DNA of 36,568 nucleotides from Vulcanimicrobiota bacterium (GTDB lineage: Bacteria; Vulcanimicrobiota; Vulcanimicrobiia; Eremiobacterales; Eremiobacteraceae): contig JACRUD010000206.1 in assembly GCA_014304875.1 (NCBI GenBank), forward strand, positions 1-36,568, written 5' to 3'. The notes below the pieces were generated by a model. That model had not been told where the DNA came from, made no database searches, and worked only from the letters and a program-made list of their open reading frames with translations. Of the stretch, positions 1 through 9,600 are shown one piece after another. The translations under genes and the position numbers were made by a program. Numbering within the stretch: position 1 is the stretch's first letter; the number at the start of each line of letters is the position of its first letter.

Positions 1-2
1 TG

Positions 3-392
3 GCCCCGGCGCCGGAGACATACTTCGTGCACCAAGTGTTCGGCTCGAACCTCGGCACTCCCAATGGCGGCGGCCCGAACCAGGGCTGCAGCGCGTACGG
101 AACGACGGTCGCAGGCGGAACGACAGCCTCCGGGTTGCCGGTACAGGTGGCCGTCAAGGCGCCCAAGGGAGTCAGCCGCGGCTGGATGACACTGAAGCTC
201 AGCGGAGCGATCGCTGCCTTGGGCTACATCAACAGTTACCAGCCGATCAGCCGGACTGCCGCGAACTTCGCAGGCGTGACGACGCGGAACCTCGCGTTCA
301 GCGGCTCGATCGCTAACAGTCAACTCAACGTCAAGGTCGGCACGTCTACGGTGCGCGCCACGCTGACGAAGGGCACCATCCTGCTGAAGTAA
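3..392 (+). CDS. C-terminal part of an unrecognised protein (5' end outside window)
   Basis: The reading frame is open from the left edge, so the true start lies upstream; a GTG at 27 is in frame but has no reason to be the start. The visible 129 residues are rich in Gly, Thr, Ala and Ser and alternate polar and hydrophobic residues near the end (NLAFSGSIANSQLNVKVGTS), which suggests a beta-rich secreted or surface domain. There is one Cys (in NQGCSAYG). I do not recognise a family. The stop is followed within 30 bases by a strong hairpin, so this is probably the last gene of its transcript. Confidence 0.6.
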   Translation, partial: APAPETYFVHQVFGSNLGTPNGGGPNQGCSAYGTTVAGGTTASGLPVQVAVKAPKGVSRGWMTLKLSGAIAALGYINSYQPISRTAANFAGVTTRNLAFSGSIANSQLNVKVGTSTVRATLTKGTILLK

Positions 393-419
393 CGCGCTAA
401 TACAGCGTCTCTCCAAACG

Positions 420-471
420 CGAGCAAAGCGTCGGCGTCAGCCGTCGCTTTGCTCGTTCCAAGGCTTTTGTC
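420..471 (+). terminator. Hairpin terminator after the first gene
   Basis: An 11-base stem, cgagcaaagcg at 420-430 against cgctttgctcg at 445-455, pairs perfectly. The loop itself holds a second 4-base stem (cggc/gccg, 432-435 and 440-443). The T-tract is weak and late (ctttt near 464-468), so termination efficiency is uncertain, but the position between two same-strand genes fits an intrinsic terminator. Confidence 0.65.
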
Positions 472-554
472 CTAAGTGCGGCCGCCTCACGGCCAAGGGC
501 CTCGAGGCGTTCACATCGGGTGGGAGACTGGCCGCCTACGTCCAAGAATCGCCT

Positions 555-2882
555 ATGCATTTCGCGTTCTTTTCGATCCTTGATCTGCGAAAGGCATGGG
601 GCAAAGCCGCAGTTTTACTCGGCATCGGTTGCCTTTTGGTCGGCGCATCAGCGGCGCGGGCGGCACCGATGCCCGTAGCGGTCAGCGGCATTGTCACGAA
701 TACCGTCGGACGACCGGTCGCGGCAGCGTTGGTTATTATTGCCGGTGGGCGTTCACGCTTCTCATCCCACAGCGGAACCGATGGGCGCTACGCGATCGTC
801 GGGATACCGCCTGGCCAGTATACCGTCAGCATTTCGGCGGTCGGTTACGAGGCTGTGTCCGTTCGATCGTTCGCAGTGTCCGCCGAACGCTCCGTCGTTG
901 ACATCGTGCTGGTGCGCGCAAATACCTCATCGCTTGCAACGATTGGTACCGTGCGCGTCAACGGCAGGGAACTGCTGCCGAGCGGCTCCGCTCCAACGAC
1001 GGAGATCGACCCCCAAGACCTGGCCGGCCGCGGCGTCGAGCAGCTCAGCGACGTGCTCGCGCAGCAGATCGCGGTGACCATGACCCGGCCGGCCGGCGGA
1101 GGGCCCGGCTTACCCCAGACCGCGAGCGTCCGCGGACCGGATCCTTCGGAGACGCTCATCGACATCGACGGTCATCAAGTCAATAACTCAAATACCGGTG
1201 ATTTTGACTTAGAGCTGCTCGATCCGTCCGAGTTCTCCAATGTGGAGGTCGTCTATGGGATAGGGCCATCATCGCTCGTCGGCGCTGACACGCAAGGCGG
1301 CGCTATAAATTTCCGCACGCTCGATCCGACGCCGCAGAACCATGGGTTGCTGCGTTTGTCGGCTGGAAGCTTCGGCACGTTTGGCGAGACGCTCAACGCG
1401 ACCGGTACGTCGGACCGGCTCGGCTATGCGCTCTCGTGGCATCGCTACACAAGCCAAGGCGAGGTTCACGATTATCCGATCACCATCGATTCCGCCGGAA
1501 CGACCGCCGTCGTCGGCAGCGCTATCACGGCAACCGCAACGCTGGCGAAGCTGCGCTATAGCATCGCATCGGGCGACGGATTCATAGAACTGACGTATCG
1601 CGACACCGCGGCCGTCCGCGATCTATCCGCCCCGTTGAGCGCTCCGGATAATCCGACCGACCGAGCTCCCTACGCGCCCTTCACGAAGGTCAACGTCCCC
1701 GGGGCCGCATCGTTGACGAACTCGCCGGCGTACGGCCTCGACCTTCAGCTGCCGGTCGGCAGGCGAGGCGACGGCGGAATCGTGCCCGCAACTATCGTGG
1801 TGAGGCACTTGAGCAGCCTGTCAAACCAAATGGTCCCGAATATCTCGCCGGCATTGAATCCTTACTTGTTCAACAACGGCGACGCGATCGAGGATGACTC
1901 GCTTCAATACGATCGCCTGCTGACAAACGGTGACCTCACCTTTTCGGCCGACGTTCGCGCAGAAGTGCTGACCGCGCCGGATGCGCTAGCCCCCGCCCCG
2001 CCTACTCAGTCCCAGACGCAGCGCTCCTTTGTGGGCAGATACGATTGGAGCGCGACTCAGCGCCTGCGCTACACCGCGGCCGCGTACGCCAGCAAGTACG
2101 ATACGTTCGGAACTTCGATAGATCCGCGGTTCGCCGCAGTCTGGACCCCGTCGGCCGATTCAGTTCTGCGTGCAAGTGTGGGGACTGGCTTTCGGGCCCC
2201 GCTGTTGGCCGAGCGCGTGTTCAATCCAAGCCTCGCGGCCGAGCGGACCACGGAGTACGAAGTGGGTTTCGAACATCGCTTCGGGGGCGGAAAGCAAGCC
2301 ACCGCGGCAACACTCAATCTTTATCGCACGAATCTGCGCGACCCGATCTTCTTTTCGGTGAACCAGACTACTGGAGCGCTCGTATTTTTGAAAAACCTCG
2401 GAAACGTCATCTATCAAGGAGCGGAGCTTCGCCTCGATAGGCCGCTCGCGGAAGGCACGCGCCTGCATGCGTCCTACGGCATCGATATCGCGTACCCGCG
2501 CGATAACCCATTCGCCTTCGATCCCGCGGCGCCCAATGTCGTCCAGAATCAACAATTTCAGGGCATCCCGCCGCGCAAAGCGCAGATGTCGCTGGACCGT
2601 CACGCGCCTCGCGGCTTCAACTACGCCGTCACAGCTTCGTACGAAAGCGCGTACAACGAATTGAATCGGCCAGCTTACGTGCTCGTAGACGCGGGCTTGG
2701 GGATCACGCTTGGCCACACCCAAGCCTGGCTGAACGGCAAGAACTTGACCAACAGGTTCGACGACAAGTTCACGTTGCCGGATGTGGGAATTCCTTATCC
2801 CACTCCAAGCGGACCCATGCCGACGAGCGCATACGCGCTGCAAGGGCGTTCGCTCAGCTTGACGCTGACGCAACGGTACTGA
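555..2882 (+). CDS. TonB-dependent outer-membrane receptor with N-terminal carboxypeptidase-regulatory-like domain
   Basis: The 775-residue product begins with a long signal peptide (hydrophobic stretch about residues 18-34, likely cleavage after ARA near 36). Next comes a CarboxypepD_reg-like beta-sandwich (about 42-120, with the typical run GRPVAAALVII and later YAIVGIPPGQYTVSISAVGY). A TonB receptor plug follows (about 130-255, including LSDVLAQQIAVT, SVRGPDPSETLIDIDG and VEVVYGIGPSSLVGADTQGGAINF). The rest is a beta-barrel ending in an aromatic residue (LTLTQRY). It should import a siderophore, cobalamin or another large substrate across the outer membrane using TonB-ExbBD energy. No TonB, ExbBD or ABC uptake genes lie in the window, so the substrate is unknown. 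No clear Shine-Dalgarno precedes the ATG. A repeat element follows the stop. Confidence 0.9.
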   Translation: MHFAFFSILDLRKAWGKAAVLLGIGCLLVGASAARAAPMPVAVSGIVTNTVGRPVAAALVIIAGGRSRFSSHSGTDGRYAIVGIPPGQYTVSISAVGYEAVSVRSFAVSAERSVVDIVLVRANTSSLATIGTVRVNGRELLPSGSAPTTEIDPQDLAGRGVEQLSDVLAQQIAVTMTRPAGGGPGLPQTASVRGPDPSETLIDIDGHQVNNSNTGDFDLELLDPSEFSNVEVVYGIGPSSLVGADTQGGAINFRTLDPTPQNHGLLRLSAGSFGTFGETLNATGTSDRLGYALSWHRYTSQGEVHDYPITIDSAGTTAVVGSAITATATLAKLRYSIASGDGFIELTYRDTAAVRDLSAPLSAPDNPTDRAPYAPFTKVNVPGAASLTNSPAYGLDLQLPVGRRGDGGIVPATIVVRHLSSLSNQMVPNISPALNPYLFNNGDAIEDDSLQYDRLLTNGDLTFSADVRAEVLTAPDALAPAPPTQSQTQRSFVGRYDWSATQRLRYTAAAYASKYDTFGTSIDPRFAAVWTPSADSVLRASVGTGFRAPLLAERVFNPSLAAERTTEYEVGFEHRFGGGKQATAATLNLYRTNLRDPIFFSVNQTTGALVFLKNLGNVIYQGAELRLDRPLAEGTRLHASYGIDIAYPRDNPFAFDPAAPNVVQNQQFQGIPPRKAQMSLDRHAPRGFNYAVTASYESAYNELNRPAYVLVDAGLGITLGHTQAWLNGKNLTNRFDDKFTLPDVGIPYPTPSGPMPTSAYALQGRSLSLTLTQRY

Positions 2883-2917
2883 GCGAAAGCCGCGGCGCTC
2901 TGTTGGATTACAGGGGG

Positions 2918-2947
2918 ACGGACCTAAAGATCCGTGGCTACATTGCG
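2918..2947 (+). repeat. Palindromic repeat, type A, forward
   Basis: The palindrome acggacctaaagatccgt (2918-2935; one mismatched pair, AA at the tip) is followed by the tail ggctacattgcgg. It lies between the TonB receptor gene and the next gene. The same core and tail recur at 6473, 6552, 28149, 32766 and 35154. Confidence 0.8.
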
Positions 2948-3003
2948 GAGCGGCTGCAAAGGCCGACGCAGGTCGGGTTCCGCCAGCGCCCTAAGCTAAG
3001 CGT

Positions 3004-3894
3004 GTGAAAAACATCGGTCTGATCGGCGCCGGCACGATGGGCGAGCCCATGGGTGTCGCGCTGCTGCGAGCGGGTTTCGCGTTGCGCGTGTGCGCGCACC
3101 GAAGCCGCGAGGCCGTGGAGCGGCTTGTCGCCCAAGGCGCGACCGAAAAGGCCGATCCGGCCGGGGTCGGCGCGGCTTGCGATGCGCTCATCCTCATGGT
3201 GCCCGACGCCCCGCAAGCGGAGGAAGCGCTGTTCGGCTCGCGCGGCGCCGCAGCGTCATTGCGGCCGGGCAGCTACGTCATCATCATGGCCACCATCGCT
3301 CCGGCTGCCGCCCGTTCGCTGCACGGGCGGCTGGCGCAGCGGCAGATCGCTCTGCTTGATGCCCCGGTTTCCGGTGGGCCGGCTCGCGCCGCGACTGCCG
3401 ACCTGGCCATCATGGTGGGGGCAGAGGACGACGCGTACGCAGAGTGCCAAGCAGTATTGTCGGCCCTCGGCCACCCGATTCATGTCGGCGGTCCCGGGCT
3501 CGGGGAGACGGTGAAACTCGCCAATCAGATCATCATTTCAAGCGTCATGCTGGCCGATGTCGAGGCGTTGGTGTTTGCCAAGAAGGCCGGCGCCGACATC
3601 GAAAAATTGCGCGGTGTCATCGCCAACGCCACCGGAGCCAACTACGTCTTAGATCGCTGGCTTCCGCAGTTTTGGTTTAACGGAGGGGAACACGAAGGCG
3701 GATTCGCCCTAGATCTCCTGCGCAAAGACCTCAGAGCTGCGATCGAGGCAGCGCAGGGCATGAACGTGCCGATGGCGGTCTCCAAAGCAGCCCTGAGCCG
3801 GTTCGACGGGGCCTCGGCGCAAGGTTTGGGCTCCAAAGACTACAGCGCCGTAGCACAACCGTACGAGCGCGCTGCCGGGGTGAAAGTGGTCTGA
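3004..3894 (+). CDS. NAD(P)-dependent beta-hydroxyacid dehydrogenase (3-hydroxyisobutyrate dehydrogenase / tartronate semialdehyde reductase family)
   Basis: At 296 residues it has the usual length of the HIBADH family, which oxidises or reduces beta-hydroxyacids in the cytoplasm. The N-terminal Rossmann motif is GLIGAGTMGEPM (residues 5-16). The substrate-binding segment DAPVSGG is at 119-125, and the catalytic helix GLGETVKLANQ gives the active-site Lys171 and Asn174. Translation starts at a GTG, the only start that leaves the Rossmann motif at the N-terminus. It is the first of four tightly packed genes: the next starts 7 bases after its stop. With two polyol-type dehydrogenases and a cupin downstream, a role in sugar-acid or polyol catabolism is likely. 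The exact substrate cannot be read from the sequence. Confidence 0.88.
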   Translation: MKNIGLIGAGTMGEPMGVALLRAGFALRVCAHRSREAVERLVAQGATEKADPAGVGAACDALILMVPDAPQAEEALFGSRGAAASLRPGSYVIIMATIAPAAARSLHGRLAQRQIALLDAPVSGGPARAATADLAIMVGAEDDAYAECQAVLSALGHPIHVGGPGLGETVKLANQIIISSVMLADVEALVFAKKAGADIEKLRGVIANATGANYVLDRWLPQFWFNGGEHEGGFALDLLRKDLRAAIEAAQGMNVPMAVSKAALSRFDGASAQGLGSKDYSAVAQPYERAAGVKVV

Positions 3895-3901
3895 GCCGGT
3901 C

Positions 3902-4927
3902 GTGCGCCAAGCTGTTCTGACGGCTCCCAAAACATTAGAGTGGCGAGAGCTCGCCGACGTGCCCCCAGGGCGCGGTGAGGTGACGGTGCGCATTCGCGCC
4001 GCCTTGACGTGCGGCACGGACCTCAAGACGTTCCGCCGCGGTCATCAAAAGCTGGAGTTCGGGCCGTTCGGTCATGAGGCGGCCGGCGATATCGCGGCAG
4101 TCGGCGCCGGCGTTGAGGGCTTCGCCGTGGGGGACGCCGTCATGTGGGTGCCGACCGCGCCCTGCGGGCGCTGCGCGCAGTGCGCCGCCGCCCGCCCTAA
4201 CCTATGCCAAAAGTTATTCGACGAGATCGCTCAGGGCGCGTATGGGGACTGTCTGACGCTGGCTCCGAAGATCGTCCAAACCAATCTCTACGCCAAGCCG
4301 GATGATCTCACGTACGTAGAAGCCGCTTTTTTGGAGCCGCTCGCGTGCGTCGTACACGGCTGGAACGTCGTTCGGAGGGCGCGCGCCGGCGCCGCGCCGC
4401 CGGCCCGAGTGGCCATCATCGGCGCGGGCAGCATCGGGCTGCTGCAGTTGCTCTACGCGCGGCATCACGGCATCCAAGCGACGGTCATCGCGCGGAACGC
4501 AGAGCGATCCGCGCTCGCGTCAAGGTTGGGAGCCGACGAAACGCTGACGATCGAAACCGCCGCAGACCGGCGTTTCGACATCGTCATAGAATGCGCGGGC
4601 ACGGAGGAGGCATGGCGCCAGGCGGTAGCCTTAGCGGCTCCGGGCGGAAGCGCAGTGTTTTTCGGCGGTCTAGCAGCCGGCACTCAGGTATCGTTGGACG
4701 CGTCGCGCATCCATTACGGGGAGCTCGCGTGTCTGGGCAGCTTTCACTTCACGCCGGCTGACGTGCGCGAAGCGCGCGACTTGCTCGCGACAGCAAAACT
4801 AGACGTGCGGCCTTTGATCTCCGGTGTCGCGCCTTTGTCGCAGTTGGCCGAGGTGTTCGCGCGGCTCGACCAGCGCGACGGCTACAAATATGCGCTGATC
4901 CCGCAGCCACCCGTGCAATGGGTGTGA
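3902..4927 (+). CDS. Zinc-dependent medium-chain alcohol/polyol dehydrogenase
   Basis: This 341-residue protein belongs to the zinc MDR family (threonine or sorbitol dehydrogenase-like), which oxidises secondary alcohols with NAD(P)+. The catalytic zinc ligands are visible as Cys37 and His58-Glu59 (GHEAAG). The structural zinc set is complete at Cys88, Cys91, Cys94 and Cys102. The nucleotide-binding motif VAIIGAGSIGLLQL is in the middle. The start is a GTG 7 bases after the previous stop. Its end overlaps the start of the next dehydrogenase, so the two are co-translated. The next protein is a diverged paralogue, so the pair may act on successive or stereochemically different substrates. Confidence 0.87.
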   Translation: MRQAVLTAPKTLEWRELADVPPGRGEVTVRIRAALTCGTDLKTFRRGHQKLEFGPFGHEAAGDIAAVGAGVEGFAVGDAVMWVPTAPCGRCAQCAAARPNLCQKLFDEIAQGAYGDCLTLAPKIVQTNLYAKPDDLTYVEAAFLEPLACVVHGWNVVRRARAGAAPPARVAIIGAGSIGLLQLLYARHHGIQATVIARNAERSALASRLGADETLTIETAADRRFDIVIECAGTEEAWRQAVALAAPGGSAVFFGGLAAGTQVSLDASRIHYGELACLGSFHFTPADVREARDLLATAKLDVRPLISGVAPLSQLAEVFARLDQRDGYKYALIPQPPVQWV

Positions 4928-5994
4928 AGGGCGCCGTGATAGCAGCCGGCGTCGAGCAGCGGCGCAAAACGCGCGCCGCCTTTTACGAAGCCGGCGGGCG
5001 GATCGTCATCAAAGATTTAGACCTGCCGCCGCTGAAGCAAGGCGAGTTGCTCGTCCGGATCACCGCCTGCGGCATGTGCGCAAGCGACGCGCTTGGCTGG
5101 TACGCCGAGCGCAAAGCGCCGTTTGTGCCGGGTCACGAGCCGGTCGGCGTGGTCGAAGCGTGCGGCGGAGATAAGACCGGATTCGCTCCCGGGGACCGCG
5201 TCTTCGTCCATCACCACGCCGCCTGCATGAATTGCCGGTACTGCCGACGCGGCGACTACGTGCAGTGTCCGAAGTGGCGCGCGCCGCGCCTGTTTCCGGG
5301 CGGTCTGTCGGCGCTAGCGATCGTGGCGTCCGAGAGCGTGAGCACAGACGTGCTGGCGCTGCCCGATCAGATGTCCGATGATGTCGCAACCCTGATCGAG
5401 CCGCTGGCGACGGTCATCAAATCGCTGCGCCGCGCGAGGCTACGGCCCTCCGACAGCGTGTTGATCATCGGACTCGGCGCGATGGGTCTGCTTCACGCCA
5501 TGGTCGCCCGTCATGAAGGAGCGGGGGTGGTGCTCGGTACGGACCGCACTGCGCAGCGTCTGGAGCGCGCGCGGGGATTCGGCCTCGACGCGGTGTTCGA
5601 TGTGGGGCACGAGCGGGCAACCGCCGAGGTCCTCGCAGCGACAAACGGCGACGGAGCCGACGTCGTCATCGTCGGGCCCGGCAGCGTAGAAGCCTTGGAA
5701 GCGGCGGTCGAAACCGTTGCGCGGGGAGGAGCCATCCTGGTCTTCACGCCGACCGCGCCGGAGGTGCTATGGCAGGTCCCCGTGCACGACCTCTACTTCA
5801 AGGACGTCCGTATTATCACCAGCTACTCCGCCGGGCCGGATGACACGCGGGCCGCGCTGGCGTTGCTCGGTGCAGGCCTGCCGGTCGAACAGTTATTCAC
5901 TCACCGGCTGCCCTTGAGCGAGACGGAGCGTGCATACCGCCTGTTGCGGGAGGCGAAGGAAGCGCTGAAAGTCGTCGTGTATCCGAACCGGTGA
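4918..5994 (+). CDS. Zinc-dependent medium-chain alcohol dehydrogenase (second paralogue)
   Basis: The 358-residue protein has the same architecture as its upstream neighbour but is clearly divergent. It shows ITACGMCASD (Cys51 as catalytic zinc ligand), GHEPVG (His73-Glu74) and structural Cys103, Cys106, Cys109 and Cys117. The Rossmann motif is VLIIGLGAMGLLHA. The ATG lies inside the last codons of the upstream gene (10-base overlap). About 20 extra residues precede the conserved start of the fold, so a later start is possible. It is part of the 3004-6452 operon and overlaps the cupin gene in the same way, consistent with coupled translation of a catabolic module. Confidence 0.86.
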   Translation: MGVKGAVIAAGVEQRRKTRAAFYEAGGRIVIKDLDLPPLKQGELLVRITACGMCASDALGWYAERKAPFVPGHEPVGVVEACGGDKTGFAPGDRVFVHHHAACMNCRYCRRGDYVQCPKWRAPRLFPGGLSALAIVASESVSTDVLALPDQMSDDVATLIEPLATVIKSLRRARLRPSDSVLIIGLGAMGLLHAMVARHEGAGVVLGTDRTAQRLERARGFGLDAVFDVGHERATAEVLAATNGDGADVVIVGPGSVEALEAAVETVARGGAILVFTPTAPEVLWQVPVHDLYFKDVRIITSYSAGPDDTRAALALLGAGLPVEQLFTHRLPLSETERAYRLLREAKEALKVVVYPNR

Positions 5995-6452
5995 TGAAGC
6001 ACGAGTTTCGAGAGGATGCCTTCCGCTGGGACGGCATCGAGCCGTCCGGCTATGAGACGGGCAGACAGGATGTGCAAGGCGAGGGCCACCGCGGTGTGAC
6101 CCGTCATATCATCAGCGGGGCGAACGGCGAACCTGCAGCGTTCAGCGTACGCTACTTCGAAGTCGCGCCCGGTGGCTTTACGCGCCTGGAGCGGCACGAA
6201 CATATCCATTCGGTGACGGTCCTGCGCGGCCGGGGCCATGCGATCGTCGGCGAGGACGTGCATACGATCCGAGCGTTCGACCACATCTACGTCTCACCGC
6301 GGACGCTGCACCAATTCGTCAACGACTCCACGGAGCCGTTGGGATTTTTGTGCGTGGTGGACGCGCTGCGCGATCGGCCCGAGCCTGCAACGTCAGCGGA
6401 TATCGATTCGCTCCAACAAAACGAAGTGACGGCCGGACATTTTCGCCTGTAG
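5994..6452 (+). CDS. Single-domain cupin protein
   Basis: The 152-residue protein is a small beta-barrel cupin. Motif 1 is visible as RLERHEHIHSVTVLRGRG (His68, His70), although the usual metal-binding Glu a few residues later is absent. Motif 2, SPRTLHQFVN, supplies His106 and the conserved Asn110. Such proteins bind a metal and act as isomerases, dioxygenases or sugar-binding accessory proteins. The ATG overlaps the previous stop (TGATG); a GTG one codon earlier is also in frame. Its place at the end of a dehydrogenase operon suggests handling of a sugar or sugar-acid intermediate. The function is not assignable. Confidence 0.82.
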   Translation: MKHEFREDAFRWDGIEPSGYETGRQDVQGEGHRGVTRHIISGANGEPAAFSVRYFEVAPGGFTRLERHEHIHSVTVLRGRGHAIVGEDVHTIRAFDHIYVSPRTLHQFVNDSTEPLGFLCVVDALRDRPEPATSADIDSLQQNEVTAGHFRL

Positions 6453-6472
6453 ATCCATGCGTGCGCGATCGT

Positions 6473-6515
6473 ATGTCGCCACGGATCTTTAGGTCCGTCC
6501 TGGACGACGGGGCCG
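6473..6515 (-). repeat. Palindromic repeat, type A, reverse orientation (first of a pair)
   Basis: Read on the minus strand it gives acggacctaaagatccgt followed by ggcgacat, matching the 2918 copy. The 43 bases 6473-6515 recur with a single mismatch at 6552-6594, a 79-base spacing. It lies between the convergent cupin and helicase-nuclease genes. Confidence 0.8.
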
Positions 6516-6542
6516 CCACTAAAGTGGCGGCACTACATTGGG
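6513..6542 (+). repeat. Palindromic repeat, type B, forward
   Basis: The stem ccgccac/gtggcgg encloses the tip taaa and is followed by cactacattggg. It sits between the two reverse type A copies, so the convergent intergenic space holds an A(-) B(+) A(-) array. Confidence 0.75.
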
Positions 6543-6551
6543 GATGGCGTA

Positions 6552-6594
6552 ATGTCGCCACGGACCTTTAGGTCCGTCCTGGACGACGGGGCCG
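6552..6594 (-). repeat. Palindromic repeat, type A, reverse orientation (second of a pair)
   Basis: Near-exact duplicate of 6473-6515, with a perfect palindrome acggacctaaaggtccgt on the minus strand. The duplicated unit includes about 15 bases of non-palindromic flank (cctggacgacggggccg), which shows the pair arose by local duplication, not independent insertion. Confidence 0.8.
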
Positions 6595-6610
6595 TGAAGT
6601 TACATCGCGA

Positions 6611-9600
6611 CTAGCTTGCGTAGTCCATGCAGGGCGCCGCGCGATATGGGCATGTCCGGCACCACGCTCCCGGTCGCGGTGTGACGTCACCCGACTCGAT
6701 TCCGGAGGTGGCGGCGCGTACGCGCGCCTCGACTTGTGCAGCGTCTAACGGCTCCACCGCTTCGAACGCGAAGGGCCCGTCGCCCACGCGGCCCACCAGG
6801 TGGTTCTGCGCCGCGATTTTGTATGCGCGGCGCGCGCCGTCTGCGTAAAGCCCGAATTGCAAGCGGTAATCCTCGACCGGCCACTCGCCTGTCTTGAAAT
6901 CCACAACGGTCAACCGCCCATCGGGGTCGGTCGCCATCAAATCGATGTACCCGCTGACCGCAATCCCGCCGTAGTCGAGCACGAACGGCGCCTCGACGTG
7001 CAGCGGCCTCCATCGGCACAACGCGGCCGCCGCGCTGCACACGGCGGCGTTTGCTCGTTCGGCGTCCGGGCGCGCGACATGCTCGCTGAGATCGGCTGCA
7101 GCCCGTTCGACGATGGCACGCGCGTCGGAGAGAGGTTCGCAGGCCCTGTCGATAGTCCGACGCAACCATAATTCTAGCGAGCGGTGCACGAGGCGGCCAT
7201 ACCCGCCCAAGGACAGCGGAAGAATATCCGGCATTATCTGGTCGTCTTCCACCTGCCGGCTCGTACCCGGCGCGAGCGGCGGGAGTCCCAAAGCCAGTTC
7301 GTAATTGACCTGCCGCGCACAGCGTTCGAAACGCGTTAGCAGCGAGAACGACAGCGTCGGCACGCGAAACTTTGCCGGCGCCCTCGGCAGTCGCGCCGCC
7401 ACCCCCTCGGGTCGTGCTTCGAACTCGGCTATTTCGGATCCGGCGTCGGTGTGGCTTGGCTCAGAGTCCACAGCTGCCAGCGCCAGGGGAAGTTGGCGCG
7501 CCGCTTCGCCGTTAAGTGCTCCCGTCAGCGGGGGCAGCGGTTCGTCCAAGGGCCAGCCGCGATTCTCCATCCAAGCGATGGCATCCGCGAGGAAGTCGTC
7601 CGGCTTGCCCCCCGGAAAGGATTTGCTCGGCTGTCCGCGCTTGCCGCTGATGAATAGCTCGTCGCGCGCGCGGGTCACCGCCACGTAATAGAGCCGGCGC
7701 TCCTCGCGCTCGCGGCTGTCGTCCTTTGCGCGGTCCTTTCTGGGTAAAGTATGCCCCCGGCTGTCGGCGTCTTCTTGGAGCGCATGGGTGTGAAAAGGTC
7801 TGACGCCGTCACCGCCCTCTGAGACGATCAGGGCGCCGGTTCGGTCGTCCACACGCACCGGCAGCTTGTCATGCTGGCCCCGCGGCCAGACATCGACGAT
7901 GAAGACGATCGGCCACTCGAGGCCTTTTGCCGCGTGGATCGTCATGACGCTCAGTGCGTCGGCGGACGGCGGGTCGGCTTCGCGATCGTCCTCCATCGAC
8001 TGCTCCAAGGCGTAGATGTAGCCGACGAAATCCGCCGGCCGCGCTCCTGGGTTGCGTAGCCCGAAAGTGCGCGCCAAGCTGCCCAGTTTGCGCAGGTTTG
8101 CAAGCGCTTGGGCGGCGTCCCGCGCGCCGCTTGAGGCCGCGCTGCGCGCAAGGCCGCTGCGTTCGAGGATCGCTTCGTATGCCAGACCGACCGGCGCGCC
8201 CGCGTAGTTTTCGAGCGCTTCGAGCGCCTTGCGCAGTCGCTCTATCCGCTCGCCTCCCTGAGGGTTCAAGCCGTCAGCTAAAGGATCGACGAGCAACCGG
8301 CGCGCGAATATGTCGGCGTCTTCGGCGCCGCGCGGCTGGCCGGCGGCGGGAACCGGATTCAACTCGCTTAGGGTGGCATCGGAGATGCCGATGCCCGGAG
8401 ATGCGGCCGCTCGCGCGAGCGGAATCGAGTCGAACGGGTCTGCGAGCAACTTCATCCAGCTCAGCGCATCGATGACCTCGGGCGCGTCGTAAAAGCCTAC
8501 TCCTCCGAAGAGTCTGTACGGGATGCCGAACTCGATCAGTGCGTCCGTATACGGCTGAATCTTCGTCTTGTTCCGGCTGAGGATGGCGATGTGCCGTGGC
8601 CCAAGCGCTACTCGGCGGCCCGACTCCTCGACGCTGCGGCCGCTTTGCAGCATCCAAGCGATGCGCCGTGCCACGGCCGAGCCCTCGCGTTTACGCGACT
8701 CCTCGGCATTGGGTGGAGGGCTGCCCGGCCTGGCGAAGCCGGCGCTGACGTGGACCACTTGCGTCTGAGCGCTGCCGCGCGCGGCGCGCAGCGGGCTTGC
8801 GTCGCCGCTGTGCGGCGAGATGAGGTGATGGCCGAGGTCGAGTATCTCTTGGCGAGAGCGCCGATTCTCGCTCAGCGCGTAGTCGGCGCAACGGTCTGAC
8901 TTGCGGAAGACTTCGAAGTTGCGCGGGTCTGCGCCGCGGAACCCGTAGATGCTCTGGCGCGGGTCGCCGACCGCCATGACGCCGGCAAAGCCGCCGAAGA
9001 TCGCTTCGAGCAGGGAGTCCTGACGCGGATCCGTGTCTTGAAACTCGTCGACGATGCAATGCTTGAAGCGGCGGCGCAGGTCGTGCGCGATGGTCGGCCT
9101 TTCCCGCAACGCGTTCTCCGCGAGCAGAAGAAGATCGGCGTACGTCAGCGCACCGCGCAGGGCGAGCCTTTCGTCGAACCGGCGGAACAGGGCGCAGGCC
9201 GCTTCAACGCGCGCTCGCTCGGCCTTTATCTGGGCATCGAACTCAGCATCGCTGACTTTGGCGCCGGGCCTCAATCCGCGCTTGTTCTCTTGCACTAACT
9301 CACGATAAGGTACTCGGGCGAAGTCATCCGCCGCCCCGAGCGCCCGGCGGCGAAACGCCTCGATGCCGATTCCGGTATCCTTTAGTTTTTGGACGATCAA
9401 AAACAACGACTCGCGAACTTCGTCGCGCAACGGAAAGCGCAGGCAGTAGTTGGATGCATCTTCGGGCAGGTCGCCGCGTTCGAGTTCACCGAACGCTAAT
9501 GCGAACTCTAGCCGCGCGTCGACTTCGTTGATCAAGTTGAGGTCAGGCGAGATCGTCAGATCGTAAGCGTACTGCCTGAGAACCCCGAGCGCGAATGCGT

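Noticed and set aside
456-554. gggagactggccgcc at 522-536 before the TonB receptor resembles the 3' box of cobalamin riboswitches
   Set aside because: The remaining conserved parts of that riboswitch are missing and the space after the terminator hairpin is under 100 bases, too short for the full aptamer.
6473-6594. Repeated units considered as a possible CRISPR array
   Set aside because: Only two direct copies exist, the spacer contains another palindromic repeat, and the same units are dispersed singly across the window.
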